DNA of 64,000 bases from Ectopseudomonas toyotomiensis (GTDB lineage: Bacteria; Pseudomonadota; Gammaproteobacteria; Pseudomonadales; Pseudomonadaceae). Below the pieces are notes generated by a model. The model was given only the letters and a program-made list of their open reading frames with translations. It had not been told where the DNA came from and ran no database searches. Location of the stretch: positions 186,001 through 250,000 of the forward strand of contig NZ_FOXK01000005.1 of assembly GCF_900115695.1 (NCBI RefSeq). Direction: 5' to 3'. The first letter of the stretch is position 1; every line of letters begins with the position of its first letter. This document shows positions 8,349 to 21,004 of the stretch, in pieces. The position numbers and the translations under genes were made by a program.

Positions 8349-9545
8349 TCATCCTTGAAGGTCGGTATTGAGGGTGGCGATCAGGCGAACCTGCTCTTCG
8401 TAGGCACTGGCAAAATCACGGGCGAACAGACGATCGCTCCAGTCATCGTTCTGCGCCAGCGCCGCATGCAGGCGACGATAGGCACGCCAGCGGCCGCCAT
8501 CGGTCGGCAGCAAAGGCTTGCGACCGTTACGCTCGAAACGCAGGGTCAGTTGCTCCGGGGCAAACTGTTCGAACATGCCCTGAACGGCTGCACGGCTGGC
8601 GGCGAGCAGTGCCACTTGGTGCGCCTGCAGGTCGCGGAAGCTGCGATTGATGGCCTGCTCGGCCGGCAGTTGGCCGGGCTTGCCGCCACGCAGCAGGGTG
8701 CTCAGGGTTTCGCTGGTGTCCAGGCCATGTTTGAGCGGGTTGTTGCCGGCGCTCTGCACGGTGGTAAGAGCCAGGCGCAGTTCATTCTTCAGCTCGCTGC
8801 GGGTACGCAAGGCCTGCTGCAGGCTGCCAACACTCTGCCGGAGCAGCTTGGCGGCGTTTAGCGCCAGCGCCTCGCGGGCATCGTCGTCGAGGTCGTCGAG
8901 GCGCACGCCGAGGGCATCGGCGAACTTCTCCCAGAAAGTCGGCGGCAGGCGCTCGGGCTCCGGGGCGGCTTTCGGCTGCGGCGCGGGCGTCGGCATCACT
9001 AACTCGGGCACCAGCAGGTTTTCCTCGTCGATCTGCGCGTAATCGCGCTGCTGCGCCTGGGCCGTACTTGGGCGCAGTACGGCAGTCAGATCGTCCACTT
9101 CGGCGTAGACGCGCTCCTGCTGTTCCAGGGCGGTGATCGGGTCGAGGTCGAGGAAGGCGTCATCGGGGATGATGCTCCCAGCGGCCTGCGGCAGACCGAT
9201 ATCACCCTCGAACATGGCCGGGTCACGCACCAGGCGCGCACGGATCTCGAAGTCTCCCAGGCAGTACACGCTGCCATGCTCGATGCGCTGCGGACTGCCC
9301 TTGGCCAGACTGGCGCCACTGTCCTTGAGCTGGATACCGTTGCTGCTGGTGTCGGTCAGGTAGAAGGCGCCATCGCGATAGCTCACTTCTGCATGCCGAC
9401 TGGACAGGATGCGCTTGCGATCCGGGATCACCCAGTCGCACTCGTCGGCTCGACCGATCACGCCGCCGGCCTGCTTGAATGTCTTGGTGGTCAACAGACC
9501 TGGCACGAACTGCTGCGCGCTGACCACATCGAATACCAGTTCCAT
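8349..9545 (-). CDS. tagH: Type VI-associated FHA-domain protein (Fha/TagH)
   Basis: This 398-residue protein has an N-terminal FHA domain at about 1-105. The phosphothreonine-binding residues are visible: GR at 31-32, SSRH at 48-51 and TSSNG at 66-70. After a low-complexity, Pro- and Gln-rich linker comes the conserved C-terminal domain of type VI FHA proteins, starting about LPPTFWEKFADALGV and rich in helices. FHA proteins are targets and scaffolds for the T6SS kinase/phosphatase switch, and this locus also encodes both enzymes. AAGGAG lies upstream of the ATG at 9545. The neighbours are the 44-residue lipoprotein gene upstream and tssJ downstream. Confidence 0.94.
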   Translation of the reverse strand: MELVFDVVSAQQFVPGLLTTKTFKQAGGVIGRADECDWVIPDRKRILSSRHAEVSYRDGAFYLTDTSSNGIQLKDSGASLAKGSPQRIEHGSVYCLGDFEIRARLVRDPAMFEGDIGLPQAAGSIIPDDAFLDLDPITALEQQERVYAEVDDLTAVLRPSTAQAQQRDYAQIDEENLLVPELVMPTPAPQPKAAPEPERLPPTFWEKFADALGVRLDDLDDDAREALALNAAKLLRQSVGSLQQALRTRSELKNELRLALTTVQSAGNNPLKHGLDTSETLSTLLRGGKPGQLPAEQAINRSFRDLQAHQVALLAASRAAVQGMFEQFAPEQLTLRFERNGRKPLLPTDGGRWRAYRRLHAALAQNDDWSDRLFARDFASAYEEQVRLIATLNTDLQG

Positions 9546-9565
9546 GGTGAACCTACTCCTTGCGG

Positions 9566-9700
9566 TCAGTGGCCGCGTTTCTCGGCTTGCGGGTCGCCCA
9601 GCGGGCGGTATTGGTCGTCGCTGAACTTGTAGTTGCCTGTGCAGCCGGCCAGGGCAATGGCCAGCGCGAGCAGGGCGGCGGTCCGATAGCGATGCAGCAT
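9566..9700 (-). CDS. Tiny T6SS-locus lipoprotein, 44 residues (position of OrfX in H2-type clusters)
   Basis: This is a short gene with a good ribosome binding site (AAGGAG, 9 bases before the ATG at 9700). The translation starts MLHRYRTAALLALAIALAGC, a complete lipoprotein signal ending in the lipobox LAGC. The mature peptide is only 25 residues, beginning CTGNYKFSDDQYRPLGD. It lies between the sigma-54 activator gene and the FHA gene, the position of the small orfX gene in the P. aeruginosa H2-T6SS cluster (from memory). Its role is unknown; the signal predicts a membrane-anchored periplasmic peptide. The aligned SD, the signal peptide and the operon position make it a real gene despite its size. 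Confidence 0.82.
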   Translation of the reverse strand: MLHRYRTAALLALAIALAGCTGNYKFSDDQYRPLGDPQAEKRGH

Positions 9701-9747
9701 GGAATGCGCTCCTTGGGTGGAAGTGAATGAAAGATGGGCAGGCATGC

Positions 9748-11277
<1,530 letters not shown>

Positions 11278-11287
11278 CGGCGGCACC

Positions 11288-13888
<2,601 letters not shown>

Positions 13889-13899
13889 TTCATCTGTCC

Positions 13900-14907
13900 T
13901 TAATGAATCTTGCTGCCGAGGGTGACCAGACCGTCGGCGTTCTCACGGCCGAGCCAGGTGGTCCAGCCCAGCAGGCAGGGGTTGCCTTCGCCGATGCGCA
14001 GGTCGCGGATTTCGTCCTGACGCAGCTCCAGGCGGATGTCGTAGTCCAGCGGATCGCGCAGGGTGAAGCGCACCAGCGCGCAGAGCGGCTGGTAACCCGT
14101 GCCGATCGGCAGGAACTCGTGAAAGCGCGTCCAGCCCAGCTGGCGCACGTGGATGCGGAACTTGCCGCCGCGGTCGCGGACGCGCTCGCCGAGTACGGTG
14201 TCTTCGCCGAGCAGGCTGTTGGCGCGGCCGAGGCGGTTGCGCTGTTCTTCCAGCACCACCACCTGGCGCTCCAGGCACTGCTCGATGAACAGCTCGGCGT
14301 GCTTGAAGTAGTAACGCAGCACCGACTCGATCAGCGCCGCCGAATGGGCGCGCAGGCTAAGCAGGCCGAGGTAGGGCAGCAGGCGCTTCCAGTTCAGCTC
14401 CTGGGCCTGACGGATCTGCTCGCTGCCCAGGCCGATCAGAGCGAACAGGTGTGCGGAGAAGGCGTCCATCGCCCCGCTCTGGAAGCTGGCGCGGTAGCGG
14501 TACTTCTGCCAGATCGGCAGCAACAGGCGCTGCAGACGGTTGTTGAACAGGTCGAGGAAGTCGCGGGTCGGGTTGCCGTCCTCGCTGTCGCCCAGAGCCT
14601 GCTCGCTGTAGAAGGCAGGTAATGGTGAACCGCCGCCGAACAGGCCGACCAGATTGATGCGCATGCGCGCGCGCAGCTCGCCGTGCTCCTCGAAGAACTG
14701 CACGCGATCGATATCGCTGCCGGGGAAACCCAGGCTCGGGTTGGCCTGGAACTCCAGGTACTCGTAGAGGCGCTCGTCATCCAGTTGCGGGTGGGCAACC
14801 TTGAGGCGCTCCAGCACCAGCTGTACGGCCTGGAACAGGCTGTACTCGCGGATGCCTTTGCTCAATCGAGTTAGAGCAGGGGCTGCTGCCCCATACGTGG
14901 CGTCCAT
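13900..14907 (-). CDS. tssG: Type VI secretion baseplate protein TssG
   Basis: This 335-residue protein matches the TssG (ImpH/VasB) family: an N-terminal SLFQAVQLVLERL stretch, FPGSDIDRVQF, then NLVGLFGGGSPLPAFYSEQ and the FLDLFNNRLQRLLLPIWQKYRY block. TssF and TssG form the baseplate wedge around the VgrG spike with TssE and TssK. The start at 14907 lies inside the end of tssF (37-bp overlap), typical for this pair. No oddities seen. Confidence 0.96.
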   Translation of the reverse strand: MDATYGAAAPALTRLSKGIREYSLFQAVQLVLERLKVAHPQLDDERLYEYLEFQANPSLGFPGSDIDRVQFFEEHGELRARMRINLVGLFGGGSPLPAFYSEQALGDSEDGNPTRDFLDLFNNRLQRLLLPIWQKYRYRASFQSGAMDAFSAHLFALIGLGSEQIRQAQELNWKRLLPYLGLLSLRAHSAALIESVLRYYFKHAELFIEQCLERQVVVLEEQRNRLGRANSLLGEDTVLGERVRDRGGKFRIHVRQLGWTRFHEFLPIGTGYQPLCALVRFTLRDPLDYDIRLELRQDEIRDLRIGEGNPCLLGWTTWLGRENADGLVTLGSKIH

Positions 14908-16661
14908 TTGTACAACTCTCCCTGTGTGCTCTGTACGTGCAGCTCGTGGTAGCTGTTGAGGCTGGCGTAGAGGGCGAAAAATTCATTGAGTACCGAGGCG
15001 AAGAGGAACAGGTCGCCCTCCCCCAGATACCCTTCCGGGTTCATGGTCAGTTCGGTGCGTACGCCGCGTACCGGCAGGCCGCGGTGCAGGCGGTCGACGT
15101 GGCGATGGCCAATATTCTTGAGGCCCCCGAGCAGGCGCTTGCTGACGCGCTCGGCGTGCTGGTCGTAGTAACGCGGCAGGTCGTAGGTTTCGAGGATCAC
15201 CTTGAGCGCCTCGACGTTGGCCAGCGACAGGTAGTTCAGCGACATGTTGGAAATCAGCTTCCACAGGAAGTCGCGGTGCAGCGGCGGCGCGTAGCACGGG
15301 GTGACCGCGCTGATGTTGCGGAAGCTGAGAAAATCCGGGGTGTCCTCGCTGGGCAGGCAGATATCGCCCAGGCGCAGCTGACGCGGCAGATTCTGGTTGG
15401 TGCAGGTCAGTTCGATGGACAGCGTCTCGTGCTGGTCGAGGTTGCGCAGGCCGAAGCTGAGCCAGGTTTCCAGACCGTCGCCGAGCATCGAGGGTTGCTG
15501 GCGCACGCTGTAGTGCGGGCGCGCCACCGGTACGTCGAAGCTGGGGTCATGCTCGAACGACTCGAACGGCACGTACTCCTCGTAGCCCATGCCGCCCGGC
15601 TTCCAGCCGGTGACGCGGTCCACCGAGAACACACCGCAATGCTGTGAATCGAACTCGGCCGGCAGCAGCAGGTATTGATCCTGCTTGCCATCGAGGCGGA
15701 TCGGAATGGCGTCGTGCTGGAACAGGTTGACCACCGGCGTGCAGTACAGGCGCACGTTTTCCAGGGTCGGGCGGATACGCTGCACGCCTGCCTTGTGAAT
15801 ATCGAAACGTAGCTCCAGGCCGCGCGCCTGCTTGAGTAGATCCTCGGGCAAGCTGTGAATGGCCTCCAGGCCGAGCAGGTCGACGAAGAGGAACTTCTCC
15901 TGGAAGGCGAAGTATTCCTGTAGATAGCGGTAGCCGCGGAAGGTATTCAGCGGGTAGGGGATCAACGCCTCGTCTTCGGCGAAACCCACCGGCTGCACCT
16001 TCTCGGGCTTGAGCTGCAGCGTGCCCAGGGTCTGGCCAAAGGCATCCTGCATCGGTTTGCCAGCAGCATCGAGCAACACTAACTGGATGCCGCCGAGGTT
16101 GCGCAGCAGCGCCAGGTAGAGCATCTGGCCGATATAACGCTCCCCCGCCAAGTGCAGACGCAGCTTGTTTAGGCCGATCTCGCCGATATGACCGTCGGCG
16201 CTCATGGCCAGACGCAGGCTGAGCAGCGCACCGTCACCCTTCACCGAGTAGTCCAGGCCGCTCAGCGCCAGCGGCAACACCTCGGTGGGGTAGCAAGTGC
16301 GAAAGCGGCAGGTAACGCCCTCGATGGCCTTGGCTTCCACTGGCGTGCCACGACCAACCGGCAGCGCCGGACCGGGGCGGGTCAGCGGGTCGAACTGCAG
16401 CATGCTGAAAGCCGGCAGCGGGCGCATGTAGTTCGGCCACAGCAGATGCATCAGCGAATGGGTCAGCTCCGGCAGCTCGTCGTCGAGCTTCTGCCGCAGG
16501 CGCCCGGTGAGGAAGGCGAAACCTTCGAGCAGGCGCTCGACGTCCGGGTCACGCCCGGCCTGCCCGAGAAACGGCGCCAACGCCGGGCTGCGCTCGGCGA
16601 AGCGCTTGCCCAGTTGGCGCAGGGCAGTGAGTTCGCTTTGGTAGTAGTGGTTAAAAGACAT
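14871..16661 (-). CDS. tssF: Type VI secretion baseplate protein TssF
   Basis: This is a 596-residue TssF (ImpG/VasA) protein. It opens FNHYYQSELTALRQLGKRFA and contains FLTGRLRQKLDDELPELTHSL, the usual N-terminal signature, followed by LLWPNYMRPLPAFSML. It is a cytoplasmic baseplate wedge subunit pairing with TssG. The gene would normally follow tssE directly; here the effector/lipoprotein pair at 16692-18516 has come between them. The gap from the lipoprotein stop codon to the tssF start is 30 bp. Confidence 0.97.
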   Translation of the reverse strand: MSFNHYYQSELTALRQLGKRFAERSPALAPFLGQAGRDPDVERLLEGFAFLTGRLRQKLDDELPELTHSLMHLLWPNYMRPLPAFSMLQFDPLTRPGPALPVGRGTPVEAKAIEGVTCRFRTCYPTEVLPLALSGLDYSVKGDGALLSLRLAMSADGHIGEIGLNKLRLHLAGERYIGQMLYLALLRNLGGIQLVLLDAAGKPMQDAFGQTLGTLQLKPEKVQPVGFAEDEALIPYPLNTFRGYRYLQEYFAFQEKFLFVDLLGLEAIHSLPEDLLKQARGLELRFDIHKAGVQRIRPTLENVRLYCTPVVNLFQHDAIPIRLDGKQDQYLLLPAEFDSQHCGVFSVDRVTGWKPGGMGYEEYVPFESFEHDPSFDVPVARPHYSVRQQPSMLGDGLETWLSFGLRNLDQHETLSIELTCTNQNLPRQLRLGDICLPSEDTPDFLSFRNISAVTPCYAPPLHRDFLWKLISNMSLNYLSLANVEALKVILETYDLPRYYDQHAERVSKRLLGGLKNIGHRHVDRLHRGLPVRGVRTELTMNPEGYLGEGDLFLFASVLNEFFALYASLNSYHELHVQSTQGELYKWTPRMGQQPLL

Positions 16662-16691
16662 GCTGTTTGCTCATCCCTGGGCGCATTGCCG

Positions 16692-17078
16692 TTATGGACA
16701 CAGAGAGGTGTCGTTGATCGTCCATATCGTTATGGCATTGCCTTTTTGTTCAATTGGCGAGTGCTTCAGATGAGCAAGCAGGCGCTGCTTGTCGAGCGAT
16801 ACCGACTTGCCATGTGCCGCGATATCCAGGCGATAAGTGCCTGGTACGCTGTCTTCCAGTGTTTCGTTGAACACGATGTAGGACAGCACCTCGATGGAGT
16901 CGTCAGCGGCCAGCCGCTGTCCAGCAGGGAATGAGCCTTTTCCGTTGGAGTAGTCATGGGTGGAAACTTCGACCGTGTAGCCACACACATTTTCGAAGTT
17001 GGCGATAAAGACGCTTTTCGGCTGGCTGCTGCAGCCAGCAAGCAGAATCGAAAGTAGACACAGCACGTGCTTAGTCAT
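16692..17078 (-). CDS. Small lipoprotein, probable immunity protein of the PAAR effector
   Basis: This 128-residue protein has the lipoprotein signal MTKHVLCLLSILLAGC with lipobox LAGC. The mature part has no family that I recognise; it contains two further cysteines (in NVCGYTV and at DTSLCP), which could form a disulfide. The start overlaps the effector stop by 8 bp, so the pair is translationally coupled, as effector/immunity pairs usually are. A periplasmic lipoprotein fits protection against an effector delivered to the periplasm. Base composition is lower in GC than the neighbouring tss genes (one 60-base line hand-counted at 52%, a tssG line at 68%), which suggests arrival from elsewhere with its partner. 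The immunity function is inference from position and localisation. Confidence 0.75.
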   Translation of the reverse strand: MTKHVLCLLSILLAGCSSQPKSVFIANFENVCGYTVEVSTHDYSNGKGSFPAGQRLAADDSIEVLSYIVFNETLEDSVPGTYRLDIAAHGKSVSLDKQRLLAHLKHSPIEQKGNAITIWTINDTSLCP

Positions 17079-18516
17079 CGAATTTCACCCGGGTAAGCCA
17101 CAACAGGCCCTTGACGTCGTTCTCCGAGGCGATGGAACGCTGCCAATAGTCCTGGTAGTTGCGTGGGCTGTGGGAGTGGTAATGCATAAGGTCTATCTCC
17201 CCTGCCGCTGGAATGGGGTGATTGTCCACAGGCGCCTGAGTGAGGATCGTGGAAGTCGACTTGTGGCTCCACGAGTACGCAGGTATCAAGCCACCATCGC
17301 CGTACTCGTTGAGGATGAGGTGACCCACCTCATGCGCAGCGGTGTGCGCGAAATCCTCATCGGCAAAATTGGCGGGATAGTTGGCAGCCGCCCACATGCC
17401 CAAGTTGTGGTAAATTTTTTTGAACATCGCGAAGCTAGTGGAACGACCGAAGTCATCACCGATTGAAGCAATGAGCGGGAAATTCTTGGCGCTGGGCTTG
17501 GCATTCACATCAGCGATGACCTTCACCTGAAACGCGCCTTTGGCTGTCTGAATCGGCTTGTCGATGCCGCCTGCACGACTGCCCTCACGCGACCAGTAGT
17601 ATTCGACCCCCGCCTTGGCCAATACCTTCAGCTCATCGAATGTGCGGGCCGTCAATTGGTTGTTCCTGCCGGATACACCACCATCGGAGAAGCTGAGGCG
17701 CAGGGTGATCTCGACGGAGCCAGCGTTGCGATCAACGCGGGTATCGACCCACGGTGCGGCTGCAGCGGTATTGTCCAGCCGCAGCTCCGATACCTGCTCT
17801 TCAGCACCTTTCTTCACGGTCAGACGCACAAGCAGGTTGGGGCTTTTCAAAACACGAGTATCGAGAACGCCAGATCGGTCGTAGCCGTCCCACTGCCACT
17901 GGTGCTCACCTGTCGGAAGCAGCGCCGCTGTATCCGCTTCGCTATGGAGCAGCGTCTCGCCATCGTATACCTCCAGGGTCAGGCTATCGGCCGGCTGTTT
18001 GCGGTTATGGATCTGGAAATCGATGGTCTCTCGATTGTTCGTTGTGCCTTGTCCAATCTCCTCGTAATCGGGAATCCGCAGAGGCGTGAGCATACGATTG
18101 CCTCCACGCTGCAAAGCAATGGTGTAATCCAGCGCGCGCTCTTCGGCCGCTTGAGCCGGAGGCACCAGAACATTGATGACGCTAGCTGCAGCAGCCACCA
18201 GCGACAGCGGCGCAACCGGGCTGAACGCCGCCCCACCCCCACTCGTACCGATCAACACAGTGCCCGACCCACTCACCACCACATTGCCGTGGCTCCCCAC
18301 CGAGCCCACCACCGCCGCTGGTTTACCGTTGATCAGCACGGTGGGAATCACCGCGCCGGCCATGGCGCCGCCGCAGGCGGAGGCATCGCCCATGCGCGCA
18401 GCGGGCAGGCTGTCGAACAGCACGTCGGGCGAGCCGGCGGCGATCGGGTTGGTACCGTGGCCGGGGATCGGGCAGGCAGTGGGATCGCTCAGGCGGGCGG
18501 CGGGTTTACCGGACAT
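17071..18516 (-). CDS. PAAR-domain protein with C-terminal HExxH metallopeptidase-like domain (probable T6SS effector)
   Basis: From the ATG at 18516 the protein has 481 residues. Residues 1-90 are a PAAR domain (MSGKPAARLSDPTACPIPGH start, then SPDVLFDSLPAARMGD, CGG, ILINGKPAA-type and GSHGN segments), which sharpens the VgrG tip. A beta-rich middle region includes a FlgD/Ig-like WQWDGYDRSG. The C-terminal domain has a zincin motif HEVGH at 395-399, with His418 (SWSH) a possible third ligand. Such domains occur in T6SS effectors such as VgrG2b, which acts in the periplasm. GGAG precedes the start, which overlaps tssE by 11 bp. The open frame extends to 18642, but that extension is antisense-like tssE coding. 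The C-terminal half is low in GC (one line hand-counted 43%). Protease activity is inferred from the motif only. Confidence 0.88.
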   Translation of the reverse strand: MSGKPAARLSDPTACPIPGHGTNPIAAGSPDVLFDSLPAARMGDASACGGAMAGAVIPTVLINGKPAAVVGSVGSHGNVVVSGSGTVLIGTSGGGAAFSPVAPLSLVAAAASVINVLVPPAQAAEERALDYTIALQRGGNRMLTPLRIPDYEEIGQGTTNNRETIDFQIHNRKQPADSLTLEVYDGETLLHSEADTAALLPTGEHQWQWDGYDRSGVLDTRVLKSPNLLVRLTVKKGAEEQVSELRLDNTAAAAPWVDTRVDRNAGSVEITLRLSFSDGGVSGRNNQLTARTFDELKVLAKAGVEYYWSREGSRAGGIDKPIQTAKGAFQVKVIADVNAKPSAKNFPLIASIGDDFGRSTSFAMFKKIYHNLGMWAAANYPANFADEDFAHTAAHEVGHLILNEYGDGGLIPAYSWSHKSTSTILTQAPVDNHPIPAAGEIDLMHYHSHSPRNYQDYWQRSIASENDVKGLLWLTRVKFDD

Positions 18517-18931
18517 GTGACGCTCCAGGGTTGACGTTGACCTGACCGCTGCCATCCAGGCTCGCGGAGAAACTGACCTGACGCTTGATACCGTCCATTT
18601 CCAGCATGGCGTTGATGGCGAAGGCCTGACGCAAAGGGTCATGAGTGCGCGGCAGGGAAATCACGCGCACCTGGGTCAGTCGTGGTTCGTACGCTTCGAT
18701 GAAGCGTTCGATGGCGATACGCGCCTGCTGCAATGAGTCGTGCAGCGACAGGCGCATATCGTTCAAATCGGGCAACCCGTAGTCGGGCAGCGTTTGCACG
18801 CTGCCCGCACGGGTGCTGAGCATCTTGGCCAGATGGGCAGCCACCGAGGCCATGGCGGCGACCTCGCGGCTCCAGCCGGCACGTTGGCCGACCTCGCCAC
18901 CGAGGCGCTCGAACAGGCTGCCGTAGGCCAT
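18506..18931 (-). CDS. tssE: Type VI secretion baseplate protein TssE
   Basis: This 141-residue protein is related to phage T4 gp25 and to HsiF. It includes SVQTLPDYGLPDLND and LRQAFAINAMLEMDG. TssE bridges the baseplate wedges to the first sheath ring. It starts at the ATG at 18931, 6 bp after tssC, and its 3' end overlaps the PAAR gene start by 11 bp. That overlap places the effector directly under the translation of a core baseplate gene. Confidence 0.95.
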   Translation of the reverse strand: MAYGSLFERLGGEVGQRAGWSREVAAMASVAAHLAKMLSTRAGSVQTLPDYGLPDLNDMRLSLHDSLQQARIAIERFIEAYEPRLTQVRVISLPRTHDPLRQAFAINAMLEMDGIKRQVSFSASLDGSGQVNVNPGASHVR

Positions 18932-18937
18932 GCGTGC

Positions 18938-20416
18938 TTACTCCTTGTCCAGCTTGCCGACCAGCGACAAGGTGAAGTCGGCACCCATGTACTTGAAGTG
19001 CGGGCGCACGTTCAGGCTGACGCGGTACCAGCCCGGCTCGCCTTCGACATCGCTGACGATGACCTGGGCGGCGCGCAGCGGGCGACGGCTACGCACTTCG
19101 GAGCTGGGGTTCTCCTGGTCGGCCACGTACTGGCGGATCCACTTGTTCAGTTCCAGCTCGAGGTCGGTACGCTCCTTCCAGGCGCCGATCTGCTCACGCT
19201 GCAGCACTTTCAGGTAGTGGGCCAGACGGTTGACGATGAACATGTACGGCAGCTGGGTGCCCAGCTTGTAGTTCAGCTCGGCGGTCTTGCCTTCTTCGCT
19301 GATGCCGAAGAATTTCGGCTTCTGCGCCGAGTTGGCGGAGAAGAACGCGGCGTTGTCGCTACCCTTGCGCATGGTCAGGGCGATAAAGCCTTCTTCCGCA
19401 AGTTCATATTCGCGACGGTCGGAAACCAGCACCTCGGTAGGGATCTTGGTCTCGATCTCTCCCATGCTCTCGAAGTGGTGCAGCGGCAGGTCTTCCACCG
19501 CGCCACCGCTCTGCGGGCCGATGATGTTCGGGCACCAGCGGAACTTGGCGAAGCTGTCGGTCAGACGGCTGGCGAAGGCGTAGGCGGTGTTGCCCCACAG
19601 GTAGTGCTCGTGACTGTTGGCCACATTTTCCTTGTATACGAAGGTCTTCACCGGGTTGTCTTCCGGGTCATACGGGTTGCGCAGCAGGAAGCGCGGTACG
19701 GTGAGGCCGACGTAACGGGCATCTTCCTGCTCGCGGAAGCTCTGCCACTTGGTGAATTGCGGACCTTCGAAGTGGTCTTTCAGATCCTTCAGATCCGGCA
19801 GGCCGGTGAAGGTCTCCAGGCCGAAGAATTTCGGGCCGGCGGCGGCGATGAACGGAGCGTGGGACATGCAGGCCACCGAAGCGACGTACTGCAGGGTCTT
19901 GACGTCCGGAGCGCTCGGATCGAAGAAGTAGTTGGCGATCAGGGCACCGACCGGCTGGCCACCGAACTGGCCGTATTCGGCGGTGTAGATGTGCTTGTAA
20001 AGGCCGGACTGAACGATTTCCGGGCTGTCTTCGAAGTCATCGAGCAGATCCTGCTTGGAGGCGTTGAGGATCTCCAGCTTGATGTTCTCGCGGAAGTTGG
20101 TGCGGTCCACCAGCAGCTTGAGGCCACGCCAGGAGGATTCCAGGGCCTGGAACTGCTCGTGGTGGAGGATTTCGTCCATCTGCCGGCTGAGCTTGGCGTC
20201 GATCTCCGCGATCATGCGGTCGACCATGGCCTTCTTCACCGGCTCGTTTTCGTTCTGCGGCTTGAGCAGCTCTTCGATGAAGGCCGACACACCACGCTTG
20301 GCGATGTCGTAGGCTTCGTCGTCCGGAGTCAGCTTGGTTTCCGCGATAATGCGGTCGAGGATGCCGAGGTCGGCGGCGCTACGGCCACCTTCTACTGCTG
20401 CGCTAGTCGTGCTCAT
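18938..20416 (-). CDS. tssC: Type VI secretion sheath protein TssC (VipB)
   Basis: This 492-residue protein is the large sheath subunit. Family segments include SSWRGLKLLVDRTNFRENI, MSHAPFIAAA, FRWCPNIIGPQSGG and the C-terminal region with ELNKWIRQYVADQ and PGWYRVSLNVRPHFKYMG. Together with TssB it polymerises into the contractile sheath around Hcp. It lies 25 bp after tssB. The length is normal and no frameshift is seen. Confidence 0.97.
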   Translation of the reverse strand: MSTTSAAVEGGRSAADLGILDRIIAETKLTPDDEAYDIAKRGVSAFIEELLKPQNENEPVKKAMVDRMIAEIDAKLSRQMDEILHHEQFQALESSWRGLKLLVDRTNFRENIKLEILNASKQDLLDDFEDSPEIVQSGLYKHIYTAEYGQFGGQPVGALIANYFFDPSAPDVKTLQYVASVACMSHAPFIAAAGPKFFGLETFTGLPDLKDLKDHFEGPQFTKWQSFREQEDARYVGLTVPRFLLRNPYDPEDNPVKTFVYKENVANSHEHYLWGNTAYAFASRLTDSFAKFRWCPNIIGPQSGGAVEDLPLHHFESMGEIETKIPTEVLVSDRREYELAEEGFIALTMRKGSDNAAFFSANSAQKPKFFGISEEGKTAELNYKLGTQLPYMFIVNRLAHYLKVLQREQIGAWKERTDLELELNKWIRQYVADQENPSSEVRSRRPLRAAQVIVSDVEGEPGWYRVSLNVRPHFKYMGADFTLSLVGKLDKE

Positions 20417-20441
20417 GAATATGCGTCCTTGTCAGTGAGAA

Positions 20442-20948
20442 TCAGGAATCGAGCTTGCCTTGGGCGGCCAGGCCCAGTTCGCCGAGCACGCGGTCGCGCG
20501 AGTCGTCGTCGGAGAGCACGCTCTCGATGGCCTTGCGGAAAGCCGGGGCGTTGCCCAGCGGGCCTTTGAGGGCGACCAGAGCGTCGCGCAGCTCCATCAG
20601 TTTCTTCAGTTCCGGCACCTGATCGACCAGGTTGGCCGGATTGAAGTCCTTCATGGAGTTGATCTTCAGCTGTACGGCCAGCTCGTCGTCGGTCTCTTCG
20701 TCCTGCAGACGGTTCGGCACGGCGAAGGTCAGGTTCAGTTCCTGCTTGGCCAGCACTTCGTCGAAGCTGTTCTTGTCGATGCTGATGGGCTTGCGGTCTT
20801 CGATCTTGCGATCGTCGGCACGCTGGGTGAAATCGCCGAGCACCATGAGCTTCAGGGGTAGTTCGATTTCTTCCTGGGCACCGCCAGTGGCGGGTTTGAA
20901 AGTGACGTTGATGCGTTCCTTGGGGGCTACCGAGCCTTCTTTGGCCAT
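20442..20948 (-). CDS. tssB: Type VI secretion sheath protein TssB (VipA)
   Basis: This 168-residue protein is the small sheath subunit. It opens MAKEGSVAPKERINVTFKPATGG and continues with LPLKLMVLGDFT, the TssB signature. Contraction of the TssB-TssC sheath drives the Hcp/VgrG/PAAR needle outward. GGAG precedes the ATG at 20948 at good spacing. The open reading frame runs further upstream through an unused frame of tssA, so the ATG at 20948 was chosen from the ribosome binding site and family start. Confidence 0.96.
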   Translation of the reverse strand: MAKEGSVAPKERINVTFKPATGGAQEEIELPLKLMVLGDFTQRADDRKIEDRKPISIDKNSFDEVLAKQELNLTFAVPNRLQDEETDDELAVQLKINSMKDFNPANLVDQVPELKKLMELRDALVALKGPLGNAPAFRKAIESVLSDDDSRDRVLGELGLAAQGKLDS

Positions 20949-21004
20949 GGGTGTTCTCCTTTGCGTTGATTGGCCCGGAGGCCTTGATTGGGCGTGTTGG
21001 CGCC

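Noticed and set aside
18517-18642. N-terminal extension of the PAAR effector
   Set aside because: It reads another frame of tssE; the ATG at 18516 has GGAG upstream and begins the PAAR domain.
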